A stretch of DNA of 64,000 bases from Dysgonomonas sp. ZJ279 (lineage in GTDB: Bacteria; Bacteroidota; Bacteroidia; Bacteroidales; Dysgonomonadaceae): positions 248,001-312,000 of the forward strand of contig NZ_JAAKEL010000002.1 of assembly GCF_011039205.1 (NCBI RefSeq), given 5' to 3'. This document shows positions 36,493 through 45,414 of the stretch, piece by piece. Numbering within the stretch: position 1 is the first letter of the stretch; each line of letters opens with the position of its first letter. The notes under the pieces are model-generated. The model was not told the origin of the DNA and did no database searches. It saw only the letters and a program-made list of their open reading frames with translations. The position numbers and the translations under genes are program-made.

Positions 36493-38256
36493 CTATTTTA
36501 CATATTTTCTAAATGCTGAAATTATTTGAAAAATACCATACGCAATAGCAATTTTACCTAACAAGAAGAATGATACACCAAGAGTTGACATCTTCCAGCT
36601 TAAATCCGAAGTAAACAACCTGTCATTTCCAGTAAGACTTTCTAACCCTTCAGGAAGCCATAAAAAGCTAATTGCCTCTTTCCAAAATGTTTTTTGAGAT
36701 AATAGAAAAATATTATTATCATAGAATTGGAAACTATAACCATCTCGTATCATTACATACAAAGAAAAGAATACAATCCATAAAATAAGTGTAAATGCTA
36801 TTGCTTTACCCCAATTAAGTCCATGTGTATTTGACCACAAATTTAGCTTCAATATTATAATGTCACCAATATTTTTAAACCAACCATCTTTAAGCAAGTA
36901 ATTATTATAAGCCTTCATTTCAGAGGCTTTAAAATATAAAGCCTCTGGTCTATTCATATTATTTTCCGCGCTATACTTTAATTGCCTGAAAACTTCTCTA
37001 ATACTATTCCAATACTCAGAATTTTTCCTGTTGATATTTTTATTGATTTGGTTGGATTTAAACCACTCTACTCTAGAATATTTAATCTGAGATAAGATAG
37101 AATCTTCTATTATTATGTTTTTAAAATCTTTAAATCGGCAATTAAGAAAAGTTGTATTTCCTAAATCGGAACCTTTTATTTCAAACAAAGAATTATTATC
37201 TTCGATGTCAGATAATTTCCAAAAAACAAGTGTTGCCAAATTTGTTAAATTATCAATCTTAATCTTTTTACAAGATATATCCCGAAAACTAATATTACTG
37301 TCGTAATTACTTCCCTCTATTGAAAGTTCTTCATGTATATTAAGCTTCTCAAAAACGATATCCCCTTTTTGTTCCTTTGTGGAACGAATTATAATCTTAT
37401 CTAAATCGTATTTCGTCTCATAGTTTGACGTTACTGATAATTTATCTCCAAACTTCGAATTCTTAATATATACTTCTTTGGCGCATCCATTTACATGATT
37501 ATCCTCCCTTGTTGAATCAATACAGCGAATTCGCATGTGTTTTCGAAAATCTCCATCATATATAGTCAAGGTTTTACATTCTGTTGCATATATTTCAACA
37601 TCTTCATTGTATACACCATAATTAAAAGTAACTCCTTGTAAGAATTTATTCCCCCATATCTGAAATGATTTCTCAAAATTAGATTTAATAAATGCAAAAG
37701 AGGAACCACTAATATCCATTGCTCTAAAATAACCTTGAATATTAGAATCCCAAATATGCAATCCTGCTCCATTAATTTGGCTATGATTTAAATCAATTTT
37801 TTGTTTAATTATAGATTTATTTATAGTTATACCAACATTCTTTGTCTCCGAATAATTGAAAATTAATTCATTTATCTCTGTGTTATCCTTTATTAATAAT
37901 CCTCGCTGAAATACTGTTGGGCTGCAATGCGTTTGGGCGTCATTCACCACTCCTGATATGAATAGTTGATTCTTTATAGTACATTTATCAAAAGTTATCG
38001 TTGCGCCAGAATCTCTTTGTATTACTATATTCTGACCTCCCTCAGATTTGCAGTTTGATATGAATACATTTTTTTCAAAGCTACAATCCTCAAAATATAG
38101 TCCACTATTGAGGTTGACATTTTTAAATATTAAATTTTCTTTGAAAATGCAATGCTTGAAAACCGCACCATTGGTTGGAAATTCGATTACTGTTTCTGTA
38201 TTATTATACGTTTGATCTTCTATTATTGTATTATTCCCTCTTGTAAAGTTTATCAT
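36493..38256 (-). CDS. Beta-helix/pentapeptide-like repeat protein with C-terminal membrane anchor
   Basis: A 587-residue protein. Residues 1-390 are short repeats around an F/I-x-x-C/S pattern (VFKHCIFKENLIFKNVNLNS, LYFEDCSFEKNVFISNC), as in right-handed quadrilateral or beta-helix folds. The C-terminal 120 residues hold two helices (AIAFTLILWIVFFSLYVMI and SFFLLGKIAIAYGIFQIISA) and a terminal FRKYVK. This build is seen in membrane-linked pentapeptide proteins of phage-defence islands, where the membrane part may be an effector. The first ATG (38256) fits. It lies beside the small gene at 38275-38592. The function is unknown. Confidence 0.75.
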   Translation of the reverse strand: MINFTRGNNTIIEDQTYNNTETVIEFPTNGAVFKHCIFKENLIFKNVNLNSGLYFEDCSFEKNVFISNCKSEGGQNIVIQRDSGATITFDKCTIKNQLFISGVVNDAQTHCSPTVFQRGLLIKDNTEINELIFNYSETKNVGITINKSIIKQKIDLNHSQINGAGLHIWDSNIQGYFRAMDISGSSFAFIKSNFEKSFQIWGNKFLQGVTFNYGVYNEDVEIYATECKTLTIYDGDFRKHMRIRCIDSTREDNHVNGCAKEVYIKNSKFGDKLSVTSNYETKYDLDKIIIRSTKEQKGDIVFEKLNIHEELSIEGSNYDSNISFRDISCKKIKIDNLTNLATLVFWKLSDIEDNNSLFEIKGSDLGNTTFLNCRFKDFKNIIIEDSILSQIKYSRVEWFKSNQINKNINRKNSEYWNSIREVFRQLKYSAENNMNRPEALYFKASEMKAYNNYLLKDGWFKNIGDIIILKLNLWSNTHGLNWGKAIAFTLILWIVFFSLYVMIRDGYSFQFYDNNIFLLSQKTFWKEAISFLWLPEGLESLTGNDRLFTSDLSWKMSTLGVSFFLLGKIAIAYGIFQIISAFRKYVK

Positions 38257-38274
38257 AATATAGCGTATAAAGGT

Positions 38275-38592
38275 TTATTCACTCCACCACTCAAAACACT
38301 CTTTCTGCAAATCACTCAGATAAGCATCTATATCCAGTGTGTCGCACATCTCAAAGAAGCCCTCGCTGGGTAAACCTGTCGATTTAAGAACAACGATAGA
38401 TGCCAAGATAGGCTGTTTGTTCTCAAGATCGTATCGGGTAATATTTTCCAATATTGCCCCAAGACTACGTATAAGAGAAGCATCCTCTCCACCTACCAAA
38501 TCCGAATAATACACCTTATTACCCTCAGATGCAGCCTTGATAAGCTTTTCTCTGATTGCAGTTTCTTTTTCTGTTAGAGTTGTTGCGGTCAT
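38275..38592 (-). CDS. Small conserved protein of restriction-type loci, function unknown
   Basis: A 105-residue, soluble protein. The pattern AILENITRYDLENKQPILAS followed by LKSTGLPSEGFFEMC resembles small proteins found in restriction and HNH-nuclease neighbourhoods. It ends in acidic, aromatic ECFEWWSE. It is transcribed away from hsdM, and its ATG is about 157 bp from the hsdM start. I do not recognise a named family. A helper or regulatory role in the adjacent type I system is only a guess. Confidence 0.6.
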   Translation of the reverse strand: MTATTLTEKETAIREKLIKAASEGNKVYYSDLVGGEDASLIRSLGAILENITRYDLENKQPILASIVVLKSTGLPSEGFFEMCDTLDIDAYLSDLQKECFEWWSE

Positions 38593-38704
38593 AAGCTTGA
38601 TATTTTCTGTAAATGTATGAAAAATATAGATTTGATTTAACTTACTTCGACCTCAAACAGTAATAATGTATCCCAGCAAATAAAGCATTGAGTTTATTTT
38701 TCAC

Positions 38705-38712
38705 TATTTTTG
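38705..38712 (+). promoter_or_regulatory. Putative -7 box of the type I restriction operon
   Basis: TATTTTTG fits TAnnTTTG and lies 37 bp upstream of the hsdM ATG. A TTG at 38688-38690 is closer than the usual -33 spacing, so the -33 element is uncertain. Confidence 0.45.
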
Positions 38713-38748
38713 TTAATTCAAAATTGAAATAATAATAAACCATTAATA

Positions 38749-40578
38749 ATGAGCTTCAATAAGCAATCGTTGCAACCTATTATAAACTTCATCTGGACAG
38801 TAACCGATGATGTGTTGATAAACAAATTTTTAGAAAATCAGTATCAAGATGTGATACTACCCATGACCGTGCTTCGCCGTCTCGACTTGGCTCTTAAGCC
38901 AACTAAAGACAAAGTGCAGGCTACATTCGAACAGTACAAAGGCAAGCTCGACAATCTTGCACCCCTGCTTACCAGCCCACAGCATGGTAGCGGATTGGCA
39001 TTTTACAACACATCGCAATACACGATGGGAAAGTTGCTCAACGATCCTAAAAACATTGATGCCAACTTCTTGGATTACCTCAACGGATTTTCCGACACGG
39101 TACAAGATATTATCCTCAAATTCAAGTTCCGCAACCAACTCGAAACATTTTCGAGTACGGGAATAACATATTCGTTGATACAAAAATTCTGCGACCCTAA
39201 GGTGGAACTAAGCCCCGACAAAATATCGCCCATGGCAATGGGTTATATGTTCGAAGACCTTATCCGCCGATTCAATGAGAAAACCAATGCTGCCGCAGGA
39301 CGTCACTTCACTCCGCGCGAAATCATCAGCCTGATGACGCATTTGGTATATCTGCCCGTAAAAGATAAGATAAAAGAAGGCTCATTCCTTGTCTATGACC
39401 CATGTGTGGGATCGGGAGCCATGCTCACACAATCGAAACAATTTGCCACCGACCCCGATGGCGAGATACGTTCCAATGCCACATTCCACCTCTATGGGCA
39501 AGAAAATACGGGCGAAATATATGCTACTTGCAAATCGGATATGTTGCTGAAAGGGGAAGACCCCGACAAGATAAAGTTTGGTTCCACACTTAGCGAATAT
39601 GGATTCGATCCCGATTTACGTTTCAATTTTATGCTCACCAATCCACCCTACGGAACCAGCTGGAAAGAAGATATAAACAATCTGAATGTAGGCACCGAGA
39701 AGAAAATAAGCATTGTAGACACTCGCTTCAACCTGCCTATTCGCGACTTCAAGGGCGAGCCACAACAAACTTGCCTCACATCGCGCAGCAACGATGGTTA
39801 GCTCATGTTTCTCCTTCACATGTTATCAAAGATGAAAGCCCCACGCGATGGCGGCAGCCGCATAGCATCCGTTCACAACGGGTCGGCACTCTTCACGGGT
39901 GATGCAGGAAGTGGCGAAAGTGGCATACGCCAGTATATTATAGAAAACGATCTCTCGGAATGTATCATCCAACTGCCCAACGACATATTCTACAACACGG
40001 GCATAGCCACCTATGTGTGGATAATAAGCAACGTGAAAGAAGAAAAACGAAAAGGGAAAATTCAGCTCATCAACGCGAGCTCGGACAAGTTTTACAGCAA
40101 GATGCGCAAATCGCTCGGGAGCAAGCGTAACGAACTGACCGAAGATCATATACGCGAAATAAAACGCCTCTATTTTGCATTCGAAGAAAGCGGATACAGC
40201 AAACTGTTCCGCAACGAAGACTTTGGCTACTACCAAATAACTGTAAACCAACCCGAACGAGACGAAAAGGGAAACATCGTCACCGACAGCAAACGCAAGC
40301 CCAAAGCCGATAGTGCCCTCAAAGACATCGAAAACGTACCCATGCAGCACGGCGTAGACCGCCAAACGCTGATAGACGATTACTTCGTGCGCGAGGTGTT
40401 GCCCTTTGCCCCCGATGCGTGGTACGACAAGGCGAAGATGAAAGTGGGCTACGAAATAGCGTTCAACAAATACTTTTACCAGTACGAAGGATTGCGCCCA
40501 CTTGCCGAGATAGCTGCCGACATTATGCGCCTCGAAGCCGAAACCGATGGTCTACTTAAAGAAATTGTGGAACAATGA
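38749..40578 (+). pseudogene. hsdM: Type I methyltransferase subunit HsdM, interrupted by one amber codon
   Basis: Both halves are in the same frame, and together they would give a 609-codon N6-adenine methyltransferase. Motif I DPCVGSGAM is at 217-225 and catalytic NPPY at 298-301. After codon 350 (SNDG) the frame meets TAG at 39799-39801, then continues LMFLLHMLSKMK and SRIASVHNGSALFTGDAGSG. The family normally has Gln at this spot (DGQL), so a single CAG to TAG change explains the break. Everything else is intact, including the 4-nt ATGA overlap with hsdS. A start at 39805 would give only a C-terminal half without the catalytic motifs. The system would be methylation-negative unless the TAG is suppressed or is a sequencing error. 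Confidence 0.85.
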
Positions 40579-41990
40579 AACAATACAAACCATACGATAA
40601 ATACAAGGACTCGGAGATTGTTTGGTTAGACAAAGTTCCAGAGCATTGGGAAGAAACTGCTTTGCGTAAACTGTTTATTGATAATAAAAACAAAAATACT
40701 GAGCTTTCAGAGAAAAATTTATTGACTCTTAGCTATGGAAAGATAAAGAATAAAGACATTAATACTGCAAGTGGGTTACTCCCTGCCTCTTTTGCTGGAT
40801 ACCAAGTAATGGATCAAGGCGACATAGTTATGAGACTTTTAGACTTGCAGAATGATAAAAACAGCCTTAGAGTTGGTTATGTAAAAGAAAAAGGAATTAT
40901 TACAAGTGCATATATCGGATTAAAGCCCAAAAGTGATATCCATTCAAAGTACTACTTTGAATTATTGAATTATGTGGATTTAATAAAACACTTCTACAAT
41001 GGAGGTGGAGGTGTTAGGCAGTCGATGGGATTTAATGAATTAGGAAAAGAAAGACTTGTTTTTCCTCCACTACCCGAGCAAACCGCCATTGCCAACTTCT
41101 TGGATTACAAAACACGGAAGATAGACCGCTTTGTGCGTAAAAAGAAGCAACTGATAAAGCTCTTGAACGAACAAAAAGCAGCCATTATCAACCATGTTGT
41201 TACCCGTGGCATCAATCCCGATGCTCCACTTCGTCCCAGCGGTATCGACTGGCTCGGCGATATTCCTGCGCATTGGGAAGTGAGGAAGTTGAAGTATCTT
41301 GTTGATAAAACAGGGAGTGGTATTACCCCTAGAGGTGGTTCAGAGATATATCGAAAAGATGGTATTCCATTTTTAAGAAGTCAGAATGTTCATTTTGATG
41401 GTCTAAAACTAGACAATGTTGTGTATATTGATAAGGCAGTACATGACTCAATGCTAAATACTGAATTGAAACCAAATGATGTTGTATTGAACATAACAGG
41501 GGCTTCTATTGGTAGATGCTGTATTATACCTTATACATTAGGTATTGGAAATGTTAACCAACATGTGTGCATTATTAGACCTAAAACAATTATCATAAGT
41601 GAATATTTGGCGAAGACTTTAAGTTCGTCATATATACAAAGACTTATACAATTTGAGCAAGTAGGAGCTTCAAGAGAAGGTTTAAATCAATTTGAAATAA
41701 GGAATATGCCTATTTTACACTCCCCTCTCCCTGAACAGCAAGCCATAGTAGAATATATAGAGCGCGAAACCGCGCAATTGGACAAAACCATTGCCGCCAT
41801 TGAGCAAGAAATAGCCTTGGTACAAGAATATCGCACAGCCTTGATAGCCGAAGCCGTTACAGGCAAAATAGATGTGCGCCACTATGCAGTTCCCGCCACC
41901 GATGCGTCGGACGAGTGCGAAGAGGATGAAATATACACCGAGCTTGACGACATGGTAGACAGTGATACCGAACAAGTAAACGAAGAATAA
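40575..41990 (+). CDS. hsdS: Type I restriction specificity subunit HsdS
   Basis: A 471-residue DNA-recognition subunit with two target recognition domains. TRD1 is at about 1-160 and TRD2 at about 235-390. Each is followed by a conserved helical spacer (LPEQTAIANFLDYKTRKIDR and LPEQQAIVEYIERETAQLDK). The second half restarts with the family motif PSGIDWLGDIPAHWEVRKLK, mirroring the N-terminal KVPEHWEETALRKL. The DNA of the conserved spacers looks richer in G and C than the AT-rich TRDs, as expected when TRDs are exchanged by recombination. The C-terminus has an acidic tail (DASDECEEDEIYTELDD). The start is coupled to hsdM. Confidence 0.93.
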   Translation: MKQYKPYDKYKDSEIVWLDKVPEHWEETALRKLFIDNKNKNTELSEKNLLTLSYGKIKNKDINTASGLLPASFAGYQVMDQGDIVMRLLDLQNDKNSLRVGYVKEKGIITSAYIGLKPKSDIHSKYYFELLNYVDLIKHFYNGGGGVRQSMGFNELGKERLVFPPLPEQTAIANFLDYKTRKIDRFVRKKKQLIKLLNEQKAAIINHVVTRGINPDAPLRPSGIDWLGDIPAHWEVRKLKYLVDKTGSGITPRGGSEIYRKDGIPFLRSQNVHFDGLKLDNVVYIDKAVHDSMLNTELKPNDVVLNITGASIGRCCIIPYTLGIGNVNQHVCIIRPKTIIISEYLAKTLSSSYIQRLIQFEQVGASREGLNQFEIRNMPILHSPLPEQQAIVEYIERETAQLDKTIAAIEQEIALVQEYRTALIAEAVTGKIDVRHYAVPATDASDECEEDEIYTELDDMVDSDTEQVNEE

Positions 41991-41993
41991 AAT

Positions 41994-43463
41994 ATGATTG
42001 ATTTGCCACTATTGTCTCTATTAGCTCCTATGCAAGAAAGCAATATTGAAGCTGGAGTATGTAATTGGTCGGATATCTTTTCATTTGACCAACAATACTC
42101 AATTTCGATACCAGACTATCAACGCCCTTTTGTTTGGGACGAAAGTAAAGTTAGTACATTAGTAAACGACTGGCAGCAATACCTAAAAGAAACAGACATT
42201 CCCTTTTATTACATGGGAGGTATTCTTTTTTACAATAAAAAAGATACTAATGGTAATACCCAATATGAAATAATTGACGGGCAGCAACGTCTTACAACTT
42301 TACTGATAATAGACTATTTGATAAATAGTAATTCAAGCGTTCTTCACAAAAATGAGATAAATCTTAAACTGGTATTCAATAATAGCATTTCCCAAAATCA
42401 TATTATCAAAATTAAAGATTATATCAAAGGTGAATTTGAGACATTCAAACTGGCTTGGGATAAGATACGTGAAAAGCTTCTATTTTCTCTCATTATTACT
42501 TATAATCAGGATGACGCATTTTCATTTTTTGAGACCCAAAACAATCGTGGTGTAAAATTGAGTTCAGTAGATTATCTAAAATCATATCATTTGCGTGAGT
42601 TGAAAAACGATATGGATAAACAGCGTGTTCTTGCTAAAAAATGGGACTCGAGCAACAAGGAACAATTCTTGAAAGGTCTGTATGAAAATATACTTTACAG
42701 ATCACGTTGTTGGAAGGGGAAAGACGTAGAATATGCAAACCAAAAAAATATATTAGAGGAGTTTCAGACAAAAACAATTACTTCAAATAAGGAGAACTCG
42801 ATTTCTTTATTTCCTACACGGAATAATTGTTTAGCTCAATCTATGAGTTATAGCGTAACGAAAGGGATAAAATTAAACACACAAGACATCTCTTTACACT
42901 CCAACTCTATTGATCTACCCTTTGCCATGAGACAACCATTGGAAAAAGGGATAGGCTTTTTTTTGTACACAGATAAGTACTCTGAAATGTACAATTATCT
43001 TTTTGATGATCAGAATACAGATACAGATTTTGCGAATTTCAAGGATTTTTACAGAAAGATTTATTTGAACAATGGGTTATCCATCTATTTGGTTGAATTG
43101 TTCAAATTGTGTTGTATGTTTTATTTCGATAAATTCGGTGTAAACAGATTATTCGATTTTGCAAATTACCTTGACTATATGATTGGTTCATATAGGATTA
43201 CACAATCTAGCATCGTAGCTCGAACCAGTGTGAAAATATTACGGGACAAACAACAGAATTTGCTTGATATCATAGCATATTCTTTTGTTCCACAAGAAGT
43301 TTTTGATTTTATCGTAGCCAACACGGATGAAAATATCTACAAAAATGATACTATTGAAATAAATGCCAATGTTCGCGGTCGATATAAAAAATCAATTGTT
43401 GATTATTTCAGATTGCCCAATTCTCTAAAAAATAGAAAACAGTTCTTAAATGATAAAAAGTAG
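41994..43463 (+). CDS. DUF262 protein without HNH domain (GmrS-like)
   Basis: A 489-residue protein. The N-terminal DUF262 (ParB-like nuclease/NTPase fold) shows ISIPDYQRPFVWDESKV, YYMGGILFY and YEIIDGQQRLTTLL, followed by FFETQNNRGVKLSSVDYLKS. The C-terminal half lacks the DUF1524 HNH motif. DUF262 proteins restrict modified DNA in GmrSD-type systems, and RloF is a known DUF262 gene in Campylobacter type I loci. It begins 3 bp after the hsdS stop and overlaps the next DUF262 gene by 14 nt. It is visibly more AT-rich than the hsd genes, so it is probably an inserted module. Confidence 0.85.
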   Translation: MIDLPLLSLLAPMQESNIEAGVCNWSDIFSFDQQYSISIPDYQRPFVWDESKVSTLVNDWQQYLKETDIPFYYMGGILFYNKKDTNGNTQYEIIDGQQRLTTLLIIDYLINSNSSVLHKNEINLKLVFNNSISQNHIIKIKDYIKGEFETFKLAWDKIREKLLFSLIITYNQDDAFSFFETQNNRGVKLSSVDYLKSYHLRELKNDMDKQRVLAKKWDSSNKEQFLKGLYENILYRSRCWKGKDVEYANQKNILEEFQTKTITSNKENSISLFPTRNNCLAQSMSYSVTKGIKLNTQDISLHSNSIDLPFAMRQPLEKGIGFFLYTDKYSEMYNYLFDDQNTDTDFANFKDFYRKIYLNNGLSIYLVELFKLCCMFYFDKFGVNRLFDFANYLDYMIGSYRITQSSIVARTSVKILRDKQQNLLDIIAYSFVPQEVFDFIVANTDENIYKNDTIEINANVRGRYKKSIVDYFRLPNSLKNRKQFLNDKK

Positions 43464-45414
43464 CTCCAATCTTAATGTTGATTCATCAATAATAACTTTG
43501 TCTGAAATAGTTGATAAAGGATATAAATATCGGATACCTTTATATCAAAGATTATATGTATGGGGTGATGATCAAGTGCAAATGCTATTAGAAGATATTG
43601 AACGAGCTTGTATAGAAAAACAGGCATATTACTATATCGGAGGAGTTATGACAACTCCATCAGACTCTCATCTGTTTGATTTGATTGATGGACAACAACG
43701 CTTCACTACTTTGTGGCTAATTTGTAACGAACTGAAAGGTGAATTGTTGCAGTTTACTCATATCCAGGGCGACAATAACGAAAAGGTTCCTCGCTTATTA
43801 TTTGCAATAAGAGATTTCGCAAATTCTTACTTTACTGACCCTGAAAAGTATTCAAGCTTGACAAAAGAAGAAAAAGCAGAGTTAAGTAAAATAGATCAGG
43901 CACAGCGAACTATAAAACATTTTTTTGAAGGAAAGGATGGCAATATACAATCTTTTAGAGACTTTGTTTACAATAAGGTTAAATTTATTCACACAAGAAT
44001 GCCCTTTGGTATTGACGAGAATAGATTGTTCGAGGTGTTGAACAATAGAGGCATGCAATTACAACACCATGAAATATTAAAAGCACGGTTTCTGGAATTA
44101 TTAACTGATGAGGAAAGATATAAATATGGAATTCTTTGGGAAGCTTGCTCCAATATGGACAGCTATATAGAAAAGAATATAAAGGAACTAACAGGTCTTA
44201 CATGGAACCTATTAATGCTGTCTGATACAGATTCTGATATAGATAGAGAAGTAAACTTGCCTGATAATATTCTCGACAAAATAAGTAACACAATAAGAAG
44301 AAAAGAAATATCCCTTCTGAAAATTCTCAATGAAGGCGTGTGTGATGACAATAAACCTGCAAAGGATGAATATGAGTATGACTCAGGAAAGGTAAGAAGT
44401 ATTATCAGCTTTCCCATGTTCCTTATTCACACTTTGAGAGTTTATCTATCCGATCTCAATATCAATGAAGAAAACGTACCAGAGGTTAATGAAAAGAAGC
44501 TATTGGAAATTTTTAAAAAGCACTTTTTTGATACTGACTACAAAAAAGATAGTGCAAAGTCTTTTATTGAATTATTATGGAAACTGAGAGTTAAATTTGA
44601 TAAATTTGTTGTCAAATGGGTAGATGTGGGAAATAATGAAGAGCACCATCTTATAAAGAAGCTTTATTTAAATAAGAAAATCTTACAACGCAGATTGCCT
44701 GAAAGCAATTGTGGTTTTGCTTTATTACAAAGCATGCTCTACCATTCTCAGCAAATCGTAACCCTATATTGGCTCACTCCATTCCTAAAAAAAATGTTAG
44801 TCTGTAATGACACGAATGAATTGTACCTGTTTTTAAGGCAATTAGACAACCAGATGTTTAGTGGAGCCAATGATGCCTCTTTGAGCCTCAGAAGTTGGTA
44901 TTTGAGTATCAACAAACAATTACCTTTTGAATCGGGAACATCAATATTATCTCAACCAAAGGGTACTAGATTTTGGAGTTATTGGTTTTATAAACTTGAA
45001 TTTATTCTTTGGTTTTATAGAAATGACTTCCAAAATGAAAAGAATGATGAATTTAAGGAATGGGATAATTATCGAATGACGAAAAAAAATTCGGTAGAAC
45101 ACATATCCCCACAAACGCCTAAAGAATATGACACAAATAAGCTATGGTGTGATGATGAAGGGATAAACGGCGATATAAAAAAGGAACGTTTGGATAGCTA
45201 TGGAAATTTAGTTTTACTATCTGTTGGTCTAAATTCTGAATATTCAAACAAAACATTTTCAGAAAAGAAAACAACATTTTCAGAAAAGAAGAGACTAGAC
45301 TCTCTTAAGTCTGACTTAATTTTCAAATATGAACATTGGAATTGGCAAAATTGTAAAGAACATCAGGATAGAATGATTCAGTTGTTTAACAAATATTTAA
45401 GTGAACAATTATGA
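43450..45414 (+). CDS. DUF262-DUF1524 protein (GmrSD-like nuclease)
   Basis: A 654-residue protein. The N-terminal DUF262 has YRIPLYQRLYVWGDDQVQ, YYYIGGVMTT, LIDGQQRFTTLWL and VLNNRGMQLQHHEILKARFL. The C-terminal DUF1524 HNH-type nuclease has VEHISPQTP, then SYGNLVLLSVGLNSEYSN. This combination matches type IV restriction enzymes of the GmrSD kind, which cut modified phage DNA. Its partner upstream has DUF262 only, so the pair may work as a heteromer. Its stop overlaps the hsdR start (ATGA). A short in-frame repeat (FSEKKTTFSEKK) lies near the C-terminus. Confidence 0.87.
   Translation: MIKSSSNLNVDSSIITLSEIVDKGYKYRIPLYQRLYVWGDDQVQMLLEDIERACIEKQAYYYIGGVMTTPSDSHLFDLIDGQQRFTTLWLICNELKGELLQFTHIQGDNNEKVPRLLFAIRDFANSYFTDPEKYSSLTKEEKAELSKIDQAQRTIKHFFEGKDGNIQSFRDFVYNKVKFIHTRMPFGIDENRLFEVLNNRGMQLQHHEILKARFLELLTDEERYKYGILWEACSNMDSYIEKNIKELTGLTWNLLMLSDTDSDIDREVNLPDNILDKISNTIRRKEISLLKILNEGVCDDNKPAKDEYEYDSGKVRSIISFPMFLIHTLRVYLSDLNINEENVPEVNEKKLLEIFKKHFFDTDYKKDSAKSFIELLWKLRVKFDKFVVKWVDVGNNEEHHLIKKLYLNKKILQRRLPESNCGFALLQSMLYHSQQIVTLYWLTPFLKKMLVCNDTNELYLFLRQLDNQMFSGANDASLSLRSWYLSINKQLPFESGTSILSQPKGTRFWSYWFYKLEFILWFYRNDFQNEKNDEFKEWDNYRMTKKNSVEHISPQTPKEYDTNKLWCDDEGINGDIKKERLDSYGNLVLLSVGLNSEYSNKTFSEKKTTFSEKKRLDSLKSDLIFKYEHWNWQNCKEHQDRMIQLFNKYLSEQL

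Noticed and set aside
39805-40578. Independent gene starting after the hsdM stop
   Set aside because: It is in the same frame as hsdM, lacks the methylase motifs, and completes the HsdM family length; one TAG explains the split.
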